A stretch of 64,000 nucleotides of DNA, from contig QZDX01000004.1 in assembly GCA_009917555.1 (NCBI GenBank), forward strand, positions 1-64,000, read 5' to 3'. The notes under the pieces were generated by a model. That model made no database searches. It worked only from the letters and a program-made list of their open reading frames with translations, and had not been told where the DNA came from. This document shows positions 16,225-25,219 of the stretch, piece after piece (positions within the stretch are counted from its first letter, which is position 1; the number at the start of each line of letters is the position of its first letter). The position numbers and the translations under genes are program-made. This DNA is from a bacterium 1XD21-13 (GTDB lineage Bacteria; Bacillota; Clostridia; Lachnospirales; Lachnospiraceae).

Positions 16225-17526
16225 ATGGGAGAAACAGTAATTAAAATTGATAATTTGAAAAAAAAGTATCGTTTAGGAACCATAGGTGGAGCCACTTTAA
16301 ATGCAGAATTACAAAGCTGGTGGGCAAGGAAAAGAGGTAAGGAAGACCCGAACCTTAGATTGGGCGAAGAACAAGAAGATATAAATGTGACTTTTTGGGC
16401 GTTAAATGGAATTAATTTAGAGGTAGAAAGAGGAGAGGCACTGGGAATAATAGGGGCTAATGGGGCCGGAAAATCTACTTTATTAAAAATACTATCCAGA
16501 GTAACTGCACCTACGGAAGGAGATATATGGATTAAGGGAAGAATATCCAGTATGTTAGAGGTAGGAACAGGCTTTCACGGAGAGTTGACAGGACGAGAAA
16601 ATATTTATATGAACGGTGCCATACTAGGAATGACCAAAAAGGAAGTCGATATAAAGATGGAATCTATTATCGAATTTTCAGAATGTCAGCAATTTATAGA
16701 TACACCTGTAAAGCGATACTCATCTGGTATGTATGTTAAATTAGCATTTGCTGTTGCAGCGAATCTTGATGCAGATATTTTGGTAATGGATGAAGTACTG
16801 GCTGTGGGAGATATGAAATTTCAAAAAAAGTGTTTGGGAAAAATGGGAGATGTTGCCAATAATGAAGGCAAGACAGTTCTTTATGTAAGCCATAATATGA
16901 ATACAGTAAGAAGTCTTTGTACAAGGTGTATTGTTCTTAATAAAGGACAGATAGCTTATGATGGAGATGTGGAAACGGCAATACAAATATATCTGGAGAA
17001 TAATAAAGAAGATTTAAAAACAATTTTTGATACTAGTAAAGATAAAAGGCCTTTATATGATTTGGGGAAAAAGGGGTGCATAGATTTTATTCAATTGCTG
17101 AATAAGGAGAGTGCACGGTATGACGTGTGTGAAAAAATGCTAATAAAAGTAAAATGGAGGATGAAATGCTGTATAGATAAAGTTAAATTGGGGTTTTCTC
17201 TTAAATATGCGGATGGCACAAATATTGGTTTTACGGAAACAGATGCAAGCTTTGATGTTACAAGTGGAAATGATTATGAAACAATTTTGGAATATAACTT
17301 ATCAAATTTGGCAGAAGGGGTTTATTTTATTTATCTACAGCTTTTTTATTTAGATGAATTAAATATTGTACATGGCATAGATCAATCTGAAAAAATATTT
17401 ATTGAAATAATAGATAATGATCCATCAAAAACTTCATGGCAGCGTCAGTATTGGGGAAGTATAAGATTAAATACACTAAAAATAATTAAAAAGGGTATTA
17501 ATGATGAAGATATTATATTTAAATAA
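16225..17526 (+). CDS. wzt: Polysaccharide ABC exporter ATPase with C-terminal domain (Wzt type)
   Basis: The 433-residue protein has a nucleotide-binding domain with Walker A GANGAGKS (77-84), signature YSSGM (165-169), Walker B ILVMDE (185-190) and H-loop H223. After about residue 250 there is a beta-rich C-terminal extension of roughly 180 residues. In Wzt-type proteins that extension reads the structure or terminal modification of the glycan. Its presence suggests the exporter is substrate-selective. The 3' end overlaps the next gene by 26 bases. Confidence 0.9.
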   Translation: MGETVIKIDNLKKKYRLGTIGGATLNAELQSWWARKRGKEDPNLRLGEEQEDINVTFWALNGINLEVERGEALGIIGANGAGKSTLLKILSRVTAPTEGDIWIKGRISSMLEVGTGFHGELTGRENIYMNGAILGMTKKEVDIKMESIIEFSECQQFIDTPVKRYSSGMYVKLAFAVAANLDADILVMDEVLAVGDMKFQKKCLGKMGDVANNEGKTVLYVSHNMNTVRSLCTRCIVLNKGQIAYDGDVETAIQIYLENNKEDLKTIFDTSKDKRPLYDLGKKGCIDFIQLLNKESARYDVCEKMLIKVKWRMKCCIDKVKLGFSLKYADGTNIGFTETDASFDVTSGNDYETILEYNLSNLAEGVYFIYLQLFYLDELNIVHGIDQSEKIFIEIIDNDPSKTSWQRQYWGSIRLNTLKIIKKGINDEDIIFK

Positions 17527-18451
17527 CTGTTGGTTTACAAATGTTGGCGAAGCATTTATTGATGTTGGTGGAATGGAATTGGCAAGGAAAATATTTCCGG
17601 ATTCTTCAATAGCTTGTTTTTCGGCTATGTCAAATTATTATGTAAAAGCAGTAGAACAATTTGAACGGATTAGAATTAAAGATAGATTAAAGAAGAATAA
17701 CAAACTATCTACTATCGTTACAGGGAGAGTGGATAGTTTTTTAAATGCAGATTATTTAATCTTACCAGGAATGCTGGCAACAAAAGAGTTTCTGGAAGCA
17801 TCTTCAAAACAGATGGTAGATGAACTTAAGGAAAGAGGATGCAAACTGATTTTTATTGGCTTAGGAGGACTTGAATATAATTCAGAAGAGATATATGCCT
17901 TTTCGAAATATTTGGAGAGAATAAAACCTGAATTAATAATTACAAGGGATAAAATTACTTTTGAAAATTATAAAAATGTAGCTGAATGTATTAATGGTTT
18001 GGATTGTGCATTTTGGACAGTTGATGTATTTGATCCAAGAGGATTTCAGAATGGTAATTATGATATTGTTGCATTTAATCGTACAAAGGAACCTATTGAA
18101 TTTAGTCAATGGAGAAGGCCAGTGATTCGGCCTTGGCATATGCAATATAGTTTTCGTAAGGAAAATTATTGCGAAAATGTATTGATTTCTGATACTCCTT
18201 ACGATTATTTAACAGCATATGCCAATGCGAATCGGATTTATACAGACTTAGTACATGCAACAATTATTTCATTAATGTATGGAAGGCCAGTAAAATATTG
18301 GTATTTCGATAAAAGAAGTTCTGCTTTTGAGGCAGTGGATGGAATAAAAAAGGATAAAAGAGGGTTTTTGACAATCAATGAGAAGTTATTGGCAGATCAG
18401 AAAGAACGAATTAAGCAGCAAATTAAAAAGGCTATAAATATTAATTATTAA
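17501..18451 (+). CDS. Polysaccharide pyruvyl transferase family protein (first)
   Basis: The 316-residue protein begins MMKILYLNNCWFTNVGEAF, has ELIITRDKITFENYK in the middle and a C-terminal DLVHATIISLMYGRPVKYW, the histidine-containing signature of the family. Family enzymes (CsaB/WcaK-like) place ketal pyruvate on sugars using PEP, but many members have unproven roles. The start overlaps the ABC ATPase. A start at the second ATG (17504) is equally possible. Confidence 0.75.
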   Translation: MMKILYLNNCWFTNVGEAFIDVGGMELARKIFPDSSIACFSAMSNYYVKAVEQFERIRIKDRLKKNNKLSTIVTGRVDSFLNADYLILPGMLATKEFLEASSKQMVDELKERGCKLIFIGLGGLEYNSEEIYAFSKYLERIKPELIITRDKITFENYKNVAECINGLDCAFWTVDVFDPRGFQNGNYDIVAFNRTKEPIEFSQWRRPVIRPWHMQYSFRKENYCENVLISDTPYDYLTAYANANRIYTDLVHATIISLMYGRPVKYWYFDKRSSAFEAVDGIKKDKRGFLTINEKLLADQKERIKQQIKKAININY

Positions 18452-18476
18452 TCTAAAATTTAAAGGAGAGAATCAT

Positions 18477-19568
18477 TTGAAGAAAATAGGGATACTGACA
18501 TTTTGGGGAGTGCCAAATTATGGAGCTTTTGCACAGGCATACGCATTGAATAGGATTATTCAATCGTTGGAATCCAATGCTGAAGTGGTTCATATGGCAT
18601 ATTTAGATCCAGCTCATAAGAAATTGTATTTTCAAAAAAGAAAACCTAAAATGGAAAGAAAAAAAGATTTGATTAATCCATTTTTTTATTGGAGTTATAT
18701 TAAATATATAATAGATAAAAATATATATTATCCAAACTTTGAGAAAGACTGGAATAAGATACCACATACATTAATTGAAACAAAAGAAAGACTTGAAACA
18801 GAAAAATGGGATGTAATAATTACAGGGAGTGATGCTATCTGGGAGTATTCGATTAAAGAATTTGGGGATGATATACATTTAATTGGAAACCAATTAAATT
18901 GTATCAGATTATATTCATATGCAGCAAGTTTTGGAGAGATGGAGATTAATGATAATTTTCCCCATTTTGTTATAGAAGGTTTGCAAAACTATCAAAAAAT
19001 ATCGGTTAGAGATAATATGTCATATGACATAATAAAAAAGTTGACTGGAATAGAAGCGGAAATTCTTTTGGATCCAACATTACTATATAATTTTAGAGAA
19101 GATGACAATATTCCTCAACCAGAGTATGATGAATATATTTTAGTTTATGGAAATAATTTTCCACCATTTATAATTAATGAGGTAAAAGAATATGCCCTTA
19201 AAAATCATTTACTAATAATAGGGGCCGGGATAGCACCAGAATGGTGCGATTATCGATTAATTGATTTAGGACCTCTACAATGGATAGGAATGTTTTCAAA
19301 GGCAGAATTTGTAGTTACATGTACATTTCATGGTTTGATGTTTTCAATTAATTATAATAAAAAGGTTTTATTTAACCAAATAATTTATACAAAAAACCGA
19401 TCAGAATGGTTGCTAGAACAATTAGGATTAAGAGAGTTATATGCGAAAGAAGTTTCCTTACAAAAAGTTTTGGGATTTAAGTGGGATTACAAAAAGATTA
19501 ACCAGAAATTAGAGACGCTGAAAAAAAAATCCTTCTTGTATTTACGAGAGGCTTTAAATTATGAATAA
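18477..19568 (+). CDS. Polysaccharide pyruvyl transferase family protein (second)
   Basis: The 363-residue protein starts at TTG 18477 after AAAGGAGAG. It has GILTFWGVPNYGAFAQAYAL, IITGSDAIWEY (about 113-123), KISVRDNMSYDIIKKLTG and CTFHGLMFSINYNK, the standard pattern of this family in gut Firmicutes and Bacteroides. It overlaps the following FrhB-like gene by eight bases, and this pairing recurs in polysaccharide loci. The substrate is unknown. Confidence 0.82.
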   Translation: MKKIGILTFWGVPNYGAFAQAYALNRIIQSLESNAEVVHMAYLDPAHKKLYFQKRKPKMERKKDLINPFFYWSYIKYIIDKNIYYPNFEKDWNKIPHTLIETKERLETEKWDVIITGSDAIWEYSIKEFGDDIHLIGNQLNCIRLYSYAASFGEMEINDNFPHFVIEGLQNYQKISVRDNMSYDIIKKLTGIEAEILLDPTLLYNFREDDNIPQPEYDEYILVYGNNFPPFIINEVKEYALKNHLLIIGAGIAPEWCDYRLIDLGPLQWIGMFSKAEFVVTCTFHGLMFSINYNKKVLFNQIIYTKNRSEWLLEQLGLRELYAKEVSLQKVLGFKWDYKKINQKLETLKKKSFLYLREALNYE

Positions 19569-20718
19569 TATTTTAGATAACTGCAATCAATTTTGTTCAG
19601 GATGTGGATTGTGTGAAACTGTTTGTCCAGTGAAAGCTATAAAGGTAAATGTACAGGAGGGGGCTTACCGCCCTGCTGTAAATGAGTCATGTATTAATTG
19701 TGGAAAGTGTAGAAGAATTTGCCCCAATTTATGCGTGGAGAAATATAGCTATGAAGAATTTTGCTATTATTATTGGGGACATAGTTTAAATCCTGAACAT
19801 CGAAAAATGGCAGCTTCAGGTGGGATAACATCGGAATTATTGGCTTATATGCTTAATAAGGGATATGTTGATTATGTTGTAACAGCAGACATGTATTATA
19901 ATGATCAAAATGGTCGGTTTAATATTTTGGGTTCTTCTGAAATAGATAAAATATATGAATATTCAGGTAGCAATTATTGTCCGATTAACATAGGAAAAGC
20001 TGTTGATATAATTAGAGAAAAAGAGGGAATATGTGCAATAGTCTGCTTACCATGCCTTGCAAGAGGAATAAAAAAGCTGTGTAGAAGTGATAAAGAAATA
20101 GAGAGTAAAGTAAAATTTATTATTACATTATTATGTAACCATGTTCCAACGTATAATGCAACAGAGTATATAAAAAAGAAATATAAAGTTTCAGAACCGG
20201 ATATGATAAAATACCGAGGAAATGGCTGGTTTGGTTTTTTAAGAATGTTTAAAAGAAAAAAAATTTATGTAGAATATTTTTCAGTACCATTTTCTAAATA
20301 TTTTGCGACGGCATTTTCAAATTATTTTTGGCAGAGAGCATGTATACAGTGTGAAGATCATTTTGGAAAATATTCAGATATAGCAATGGGAGATGCTGAT
20401 TTTGTTAAATATAGAGAACAGGGTGAGAATGACGGAGAAACAATGTGTTTTGTCAATAATCAAGAAATGCATAAAATATTGATGGAGATGTGTACAGAAA
20501 AAATTATAGAAGTTTCGAAAGATTTTACAGAACGAGAGTTATTGGAGATTTATGGATCGCTATGCGATTCGAGACGGGCATCAGAAAAGAATTTACAACA
20601 AAATTATAAAAAGATATTATTTAAAGAAAAAACTTACGAGTTTTTAATAAAGACGCATTTTATATGGATATTACTTTTGTGGAGAAAGATAATAAATTTA
20701 AAAATTAGAAAAGTTTAG
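19561..20718 (+). CDS. FrhB-like Fe-S protein (F420 hydrogenase/dehydrogenase beta-subunit family)
   Basis: The 385-residue protein has two N-terminal 4Fe-4S ferredoxin motifs: C12, C15, C18, C22 and C44, C47, C50, C54, each followed by proline. A FrhB-type C-terminal domain follows, with AASGGITSELLAYML and CLPCLARGIKKL. Proteins of this kind commonly sit beside pyruvyl-transferase-family genes in polysaccharide clusters, where a redox or flavin-linked sugar modification is suspected but not established. An F420-dependent role is unlikely in a Clostridia host. A likely ribosome site (AGAGGAG) and GTG at 20736 follow, giving only 15 codons before the IS110 region. Confidence 0.8.
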   Translation: MNNILDNCNQFCSGCGLCETVCPVKAIKVNVQEGAYRPAVNESCINCGKCRRICPNLCVEKYSYEEFCYYYWGHSLNPEHRKMAASGGITSELLAYMLNKGYVDYVVTADMYYNDQNGRFNILGSSEIDKIYEYSGSNYCPINIGKAVDIIREKEGICAIVCLPCLARGIKKLCRSDKEIESKVKFIITLLCNHVPTYNATEYIKKKYKVSEPDMIKYRGNGWFGFLRMFKRKKIYVEYFSVPFSKYFATAFSNYFWQRACIQCEDHFGKYSDIAMGDADFVKYREQGENDGETMCFVNNQEMHKILMEMCTEKIIEVSKDFTERELLEIYGSLCDSRRASEKNLQQNYKKILFKEKTYEFLIKTHFIWILLLWRKIINLKIRKV

Positions 20719-20821
20719 AAATACAGAGGAGAAGAGTGAAAAAGAAAGTAGATTTTGGGACGCACTTAAATAAGGGATCATAGATCCCAACGGTTAGATG
20801 TTATAGAAAACAGAATAATCA

Positions 20822-22093
20822 TTAGTTATCGTTGCATTTAACCAATAGACTGATATCGTATCCTTGAGCTTCAAGGTATGCAAAAACATTACTGTCATTG
20901 AGAACAACTCGTTCGTTGTGATTATGAGGATTAAGGAGTTCCTCATAATCGGATGGCTGAAAGGGCTTCTTTTCAGAAACCATATGATATATGCTGACCA
21001 TCATCATACGGGCAATGGCTATAATCGCTTTTTTGAGACCTCGTCGCTTCTTGAACCTTCCGTATTTGATTGCAAAGTAAGGCTGAGATTTACACTTGAT
21101 TGCAGCAAGGGCGCATTGAACCATCATAGGCTTTAAATAATCACCAGCCTTTGCAATGCGGGTAGATTTTTTCGTCCCTGCGGACTCATTATTGGCAGGA
21201 ACAAGTCCGCACCAGGAGCACAGGTGTGCTGCGTCATCAAAAACGGACATATCGACACCGGTTTCGGCCAAAACAATGGTAGAACTAAGTTCAGTCATTC
21301 CCGGCATAGTGCTTACAAATTCGACAAACTCATAATAAGGCTTGATACGAACATATAACTCCACCTCAGTCTGAAGAATCATTTCATTGAGGTATTCTAA
21401 ATGATTATGAGCCAGTTCGTACTTCTTTGCCTGATCCGTTTCGATTTTGTATCCTTTGATCGCGGCAATGATTTCATCAGACTTTGCTTTGGCGCCTTTT
21501 TTAATAAGCTGACGAACAGCTCTTTCATTGATGGAATCAGAGGTATGTTCCAAGAGATACGCCATAATCTCAGTTGCGGTTTTGCCAAAAGGGTCAGAAA
21601 GGACGCTTGCAATTCCGATGTTGGAAAGAGTCATGCAGTTTTGAAGTCGGTTTTTTTCAGAAGATTTCATACAAACCAGTTTAAACCGGTATCTGGCAAG
21701 TTCACGGAGTTGACGGAAATCTTTAGGTGGGATAAAGGAGCATCTGACCAAATCGAACTTGTAGAGGTCAGCAATCCACTTAGAATCCTTTTTATCCGTT
21801 TTTTTACCCTTGATGGCCTTAACGTATTTAGGATGGATCAGGCATACATCAATGTCGGCTTCGAGATAATTAAAAATAGGAATCCAGTACTTTCCAGTGG
21901 ATTCCATGCAGACATGATAACAATTATTCTCGATAAGCCAGTCGTGGAATCTTTGAATATCGGAGTTGATGGTTGAAAAGGACTCCTGTATGTATTCTGA
22001 AATTCCGGCTTTGTTGGTAGTAACGATGGTTGCAACGATAACATTTTTGTGGACATCGAGTCCACAGCAGATGGGGTAAATAATCCTCATCAT
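20822..22093 (-). CDS. IS110-family transposase
   Basis: The protein is about 423 residues. The N-terminal RuvC-like DEDD domain begins GLDVHKNVIVATI with its first aspartate and continues VCMESTGKYWIPI. The C-terminal Transposase_20 domain has TMPGMTELSSTIVLAE and the catalytic-serine region ESAGTKKSTRIAKAG. The ATG at 22093 has AAAGGTGG eight bases upstream; GTG codons at 22105 and 22102 overlap that site and are less likely. The gene looks intact, so the element may still be active. Confidence 0.92.
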   Translation of the reverse strand: MMRIIYPICCGLDVHKNVIVATIVTTNKAGISEYIQESFSTINSDIQRFHDWLIENNCYHVCMESTGKYWIPIFNYLEADIDVCLIHPKYVKAIKGKKTDKKDSKWIADLYKFDLVRCSFIPPKDFRQLRELARYRFKLVCMKSSEKNRLQNCMTLSNIGIASVLSDPFGKTATEIMAYLLEHTSDSINERAVRQLIKKGAKAKSDEIIAAIKGYKIETDQAKKYELAHNHLEYLNEMILQTEVELYVRIKPYYEFVEFVSTMPGMTELSSTIVLAETGVDMSVFDDAAHLCSWCGLVPANNESAGTKKSTRIAKAGDYLKPMMVQCALAAIKCKSQPYFAIKYGRFKKRRGLKKAIIAIARMMMVSIYHMVSEKKPFQPSDYEELLNPHNHNERVVLNDSNVFAYLEAQGYDISLLVKCNDN

Positions 22094-22112
22094 TGATATC
22101 ACCACCTTTATA

Positions 22113-22300
22113 AAAAATGGAATAGCAACATTGACTGTTATTCTGCGACTAAATAAACATGGTTTATTACCAATGATAAGAGTCCGGGCTCAATGTCCCA
22201 CTTGTTTGTGCTTGAAAGAATGACGACACATATAGCTATGCGGGGTCGAAAAACTTCGCCACCTCTCCTTCCATGTTCTGTAGTGTATTGCTATTCCACA
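22113..22300 (-). ncRNA. Candidate IS110 bridge RNA region
   Basis: The non-coding DNA upstream of the transposase is bounded by a perfect 11-base inverted repeat: TGGAATAGCAA (22118-22128) and TTGCTATTCCA (22288-22298). It contains several potential stems and loops. IS110 elements make a bridge RNA from their non-coding end that pairs with target and donor DNA. A 12-base string in this region (22200-22211, ACTTGTTTGTGC) recurs at 22346-22357, near the element boundary, as expected for a guide loop. No expression evidence is available. Confidence 0.5.
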
Positions 22301-22387
22301 CAAGAATTATAAAACAAAAAATAGAGGGGCACAACGTTTTTCATTACTTGTTTGTGCCTGAGCGAAGCGAAAGGAATGGATTAAACT

Positions 22388-23905
22388 ATGAAAAATCAAA
22401 TGCATATATTTAACAGAGCAATTCAATGGGTCCGGAAAAATTCCATTGATAATAAAGGGATAACAGTAACTTCCAAACAAAAGATTATTTATCCAGAAGT
22501 CACGGGCTATTATATTCCAACATTGCTTGAATGGGGAGAACGCCAGTTGGCAGTATCTTATGCAAAATATTTATGTGATATTCAAAAGGAAAATGGCTCT
22601 TGGTATGATGCTCATGATAAAAAACCATATGTATTTGATTCAGCGCAAATATTAAAAGGACTTCTTAGCATCCGAGAGATTTTACCAGAAGTCGATAAAT
22701 TTATTATAAAAGGATGTGATTGGTTAATATCTAATGTTAATGAAGAGGGGAGGCTAGTGACTCCAGATCAGGAAGCATGGGGAAATGATGAAGAATTTTG
22801 TTCAGATTTAATCCATATATATTGTTTGGCACCATTAATAGAGGCGTCAAAAGCTTATGAAAAACCAATATATGGGGAAATGGCTAAAAAAGTTTTGGAG
22901 TATTATAAAGAAAATTATAAAGATAGAATTTTAAACTTTCGATTGCTTTCTCATTTTTATGCTTATGTAATGGAAGGATTAGTGGATGTAGGAGAAATAG
23001 AATTAGTTCGAGAAGCTATGGCAAAAATCGAGAAAGTTCAGAATTATAGAGGAGGGATACCAGGCTTGTATAATGTGAAATGGGTTTGTTCTACAGGCTT
23101 ATTTCAATTAGCGTTAGTATGGTATAAATTAGGGGAATTAGATAAAGGAAATAGAATATTTAGATATGCATGTTCATTGCAGAACGAAACAGGAGGATGG
23201 TATGGAAGCTATCCAGGAACTTTCTTAAATAAATATTCAAGAGGAAGACAAAAGGCGTACTATTTTCCAGAAGAAGAAATAAGCTGGGCAAATAAATATT
23301 TTCTGGATGCTTTATCATTTAAAACAAAACTGGAATTTGAGTTACAAGCCTCTACTTTTTCGGATGTTATTTCGGAAGATGATGGGAGATATATGTTAAT
23401 TGAAAAGGAACTTTTAGAATGTGAAAAAAGTGGACAGAAATTAAGCGTTTGTGACATTGGATGTGGAAAAGGAAGATATCTTAAGATTTTGATAAAAAAA
23501 TTTTATCATCATAAATACTATGCGATGGACTTATCTGAAAAAGTAATGGAAGGATTAGATTCTATTGTAGAAAAAAGACAGGGAAGATTAACTAATATTC
23601 CTTATAATGAAGGAGTATTTGATTATATATATGTTTGCGAGGCATTGGAGCATGCTGTCAATATAGAGGGGGCATTAAAAGAGTTGTGGCGAGTAACGAA
23701 GCCAGGCGGAAAAATATTGATTATAGATAAGCCAGCAGAGCAGATGGGAAAATTGGAAATAGATGAATGGGAGCAGTGGATAGATGACAAGGTTATAAAA
23801 GAATTTGTAGATTGTTTCAGTGGTGTGTTGACGGTTGTAAACTCTGTTAGTTATGAGTGTAAAAATGATGGATTATTTAGAGGGTGGATTATTAAAAAGT
23901 TATAA
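22388..23905 (+). CDS. Fusion: alpha/alpha-toroid domain plus SAM methyltransferase
   Basis: The 505-residue protein has two parts. Residues 1-320 look like an all-helical toroid, with repeated QxxxGSWYDA (66-75) and QNETGGWYGSY (265-275) motifs as seen in terpene-cyclase or glycosidase-like folds. Residues 340-505 form a class I methyltransferase with motif I VCDIGCGKGRYLKIL (354-368), then YVCEALEHA and ELWRVTKPGGKILII. It could methylate a sugar of the glycan while the toroid binds or trims it; the toroid's activity is not known. AAGGA precedes the ATG. The gene lies just downstream of the IS110. Confidence 0.7.
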   Translation: MKNQMHIFNRAIQWVRKNSIDNKGITVTSKQKIIYPEVTGYYIPTLLEWGERQLAVSYAKYLCDIQKENGSWYDAHDKKPYVFDSAQILKGLLSIREILPEVDKFIIKGCDWLISNVNEEGRLVTPDQEAWGNDEEFCSDLIHIYCLAPLIEASKAYEKPIYGEMAKKVLEYYKENYKDRILNFRLLSHFYAYVMEGLVDVGEIELVREAMAKIEKVQNYRGGIPGLYNVKWVCSTGLFQLALVWYKLGELDKGNRIFRYACSLQNETGGWYGSYPGTFLNKYSRGRQKAYYFPEEEISWANKYFLDALSFKTKLEFELQASTFSDVISEDDGRYMLIEKELLECEKSGQKLSVCDIGCGKGRYLKILIKKFYHHKYYAMDLSEKVMEGLDSIVEKRQGRLTNIPYNEGVFDYIYVCEALEHAVNIEGALKELWRVTKPGGKILIIDKPAEQMGKLEIDEWEQWIDDKVIKEFVDCFSGVLTVVNSVSYECKNDGLFRGWIIKKL

Positions 23906-24014
23906 GAATATTTTAAAACGAGGAATTATAACACTATGATTTTTATAACCACCTATAGAAATTAGTTAGTATAAATCACTTTGAATTTGTAGATAAGCTA
24001 TTGGGAGATTAAGA

Positions 24015-25115
24015 TTGAAAATGAAAAAAGTAATGCTTGTATTCGGCACAAGGCCTGAAGCAATTAAAATGTGTCCACTTGTAAGAGAATTACAGAGTAG
24101 AAAAGGAATCAGAACTCTAGTTTGTGTTACGGGGCAGCATAGAACAATGTTGGAACAGGTATTAGTAACATTTAATGTGAAACCTGATTTTGATTTATCC
24201 ATTATGAAGACTGAACAAACTCTGTTTGACATTACAACTGAGATTTTGGTAAAAATTAAAAAAGTTTTGGAAAATGAGAGACCTGATGTGGTATTGGTTC
24301 ATGGAGATACAAGCACTACTTTTGCAGCGGCACTAGCATGTTTTTATTTGCAAATTCCGGTAGGGCATGTAGAGGCAGGGTTGCGAACATACAATATTGC
24401 TTCTCCGTATCCAGAAGAATTTAATCGGCAGGCTGTTTCTATTATTTCAAAGTATAATTTTGCACCAACTAAACTTAGCTATGAAAATCTTATTCGTGAG
24501 GGAAAGAAGAAAGACACAATTTTTATTACAGGTAATACAGCTATAGATGCGTTGCAGATAACTGTGCGAGAGGACTATAGTCATCCGGAACTGGAATGGA
24601 GTAATGACTCTAGATTGATACTAATCACTGCACATAGACGTGAAAATCTGGGGCAGCCCATGAAGAATATGTTTCGAGCAATAAAACGAGTTTTAAATGA
24701 ACATGAAGATGTAAAGGCAATTTATCCTATTCATATGAATCCCATTGTTCGTGATACTGCCTATGATATATTTGATGTAGATGATCGAATTCATCTGATA
24801 GAGCCTTTGGATGTGCTTGATTTTCATAATTTTATGAAGCGCGCCTATGTGATTCTTACGGATTCAGGTGGGATACAGGAGGAGGCCCCTTCACTTGGAA
24901 AACCAGTGTTAGTTATGCGTGATACAACAGAAAGACCAGAGGGAGTAGCAGCAGGAACATTGAAGATTGTGGGAACTGATGAGGAGGTCATATATTCAAC
25001 GTTTACAGAACTTCTTGATAATAACTTAATGTATGATCAAATGGCTCATGCATCAAATCCATATGGAGATGGGAAGGCAAGCGTTAGAATTGCGGATATT
25101 CTCGAAAGTTTTTAA
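24015..25115 (+). CDS. wecB: UDP-N-acetylglucosamine 2-epimerase (non-hydrolysing)
   Basis: The 366-residue protein has GTRPEAIKM (11-19), VTGQHRTML, VLVHGDTSTTFAAAL, VGHVEAGLRTYN and TDSGGIQEEAPSLGKPVL. These are the hallmark segments of WecB/MnaA. It interconverts UDP-GlcNAc and UDP-ManNAc, supplying ManNAc for the glycan or for linkage units. TTG at 24015 is taken as start because GGGAG lies seven bases before it; an ATG at 24021 is the alternative. Confidence 0.92.
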   Translation: MKMKKVMLVFGTRPEAIKMCPLVRELQSRKGIRTLVCVTGQHRTMLEQVLVTFNVKPDFDLSIMKTEQTLFDITTEILVKIKKVLENERPDVVLVHGDTSTTFAAALACFYLQIPVGHVEAGLRTYNIASPYPEEFNRQAVSIISKYNFAPTKLSYENLIREGKKKDTIFITGNTAIDALQITVREDYSHPELEWSNDSRLILITAHRRENLGQPMKNMFRAIKRVLNEHEDVKAIYPIHMNPIVRDTAYDIFDVDDRIHLIEPLDVLDFHNFMKRAYVILTDSGGIQEEAPSLGKPVLVMRDTTERPEGVAAGTLKIVGTDEEVIYSTFTELLDNNLMYDQMAHASNPYGDGKASVRIADILESF

Positions 25116-25135
25116 AGCAAAGATGTAATTGCTTA

Positions 25136-25197
25136 CATTTGTTAAATGAACATGATTTTTACTAGACATTTACATAAATTTATGTTATTGCGTTCAT
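25136..25197. promoter_or_regulatory. Nested palindromes upstream of the LicC-LicA gene
   Basis: A perfect 14-base palindrome ACATAAATTTATGT lies at 25172-25185. CATTT-GTT-AAATG (25136-25148) and the pair ATGAAC (25146-25151) / GTTCAT (25192-25197) surround it. Such symmetry is typical of dimeric regulator binding sites. The downstream protein itself starts with a winged-helix domain, so autoregulation is conceivable. No strong promoter hexamers were found here. Confidence 0.4.
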
Positions 25198-25219
25198 GAG
25201 AATAAAAGGAGAAAATAAT

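Larger units (their letters stand above)
20740..22360 (-). mobile_element. IS110-family insertion sequence (approximate limits)
   Basis: The element holds one DEDD-type transposase gene on the minus strand (22093-20822) with about 230 bases of non-coding DNA upstream of it. IS110 elements lack clear terminal inverted repeats and the true ends are not visible; these limits are estimates. A GGGATC/GATCCC hairpin (20774-20788) lies near one end and a GGCACAA/TTGTGCC hairpin (22328-22358) near the other. It interrupts the operon between the FrhB-like gene and the toroid-methyltransferase gene, opposite to the operon's direction. Confidence 0.7.

Noticed and set aside
21401-21976. 191-codon + frame inside the IS110 transposase
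   Set aside because: It is a shadow of a well-supported minus-strand transposase with intact domains.
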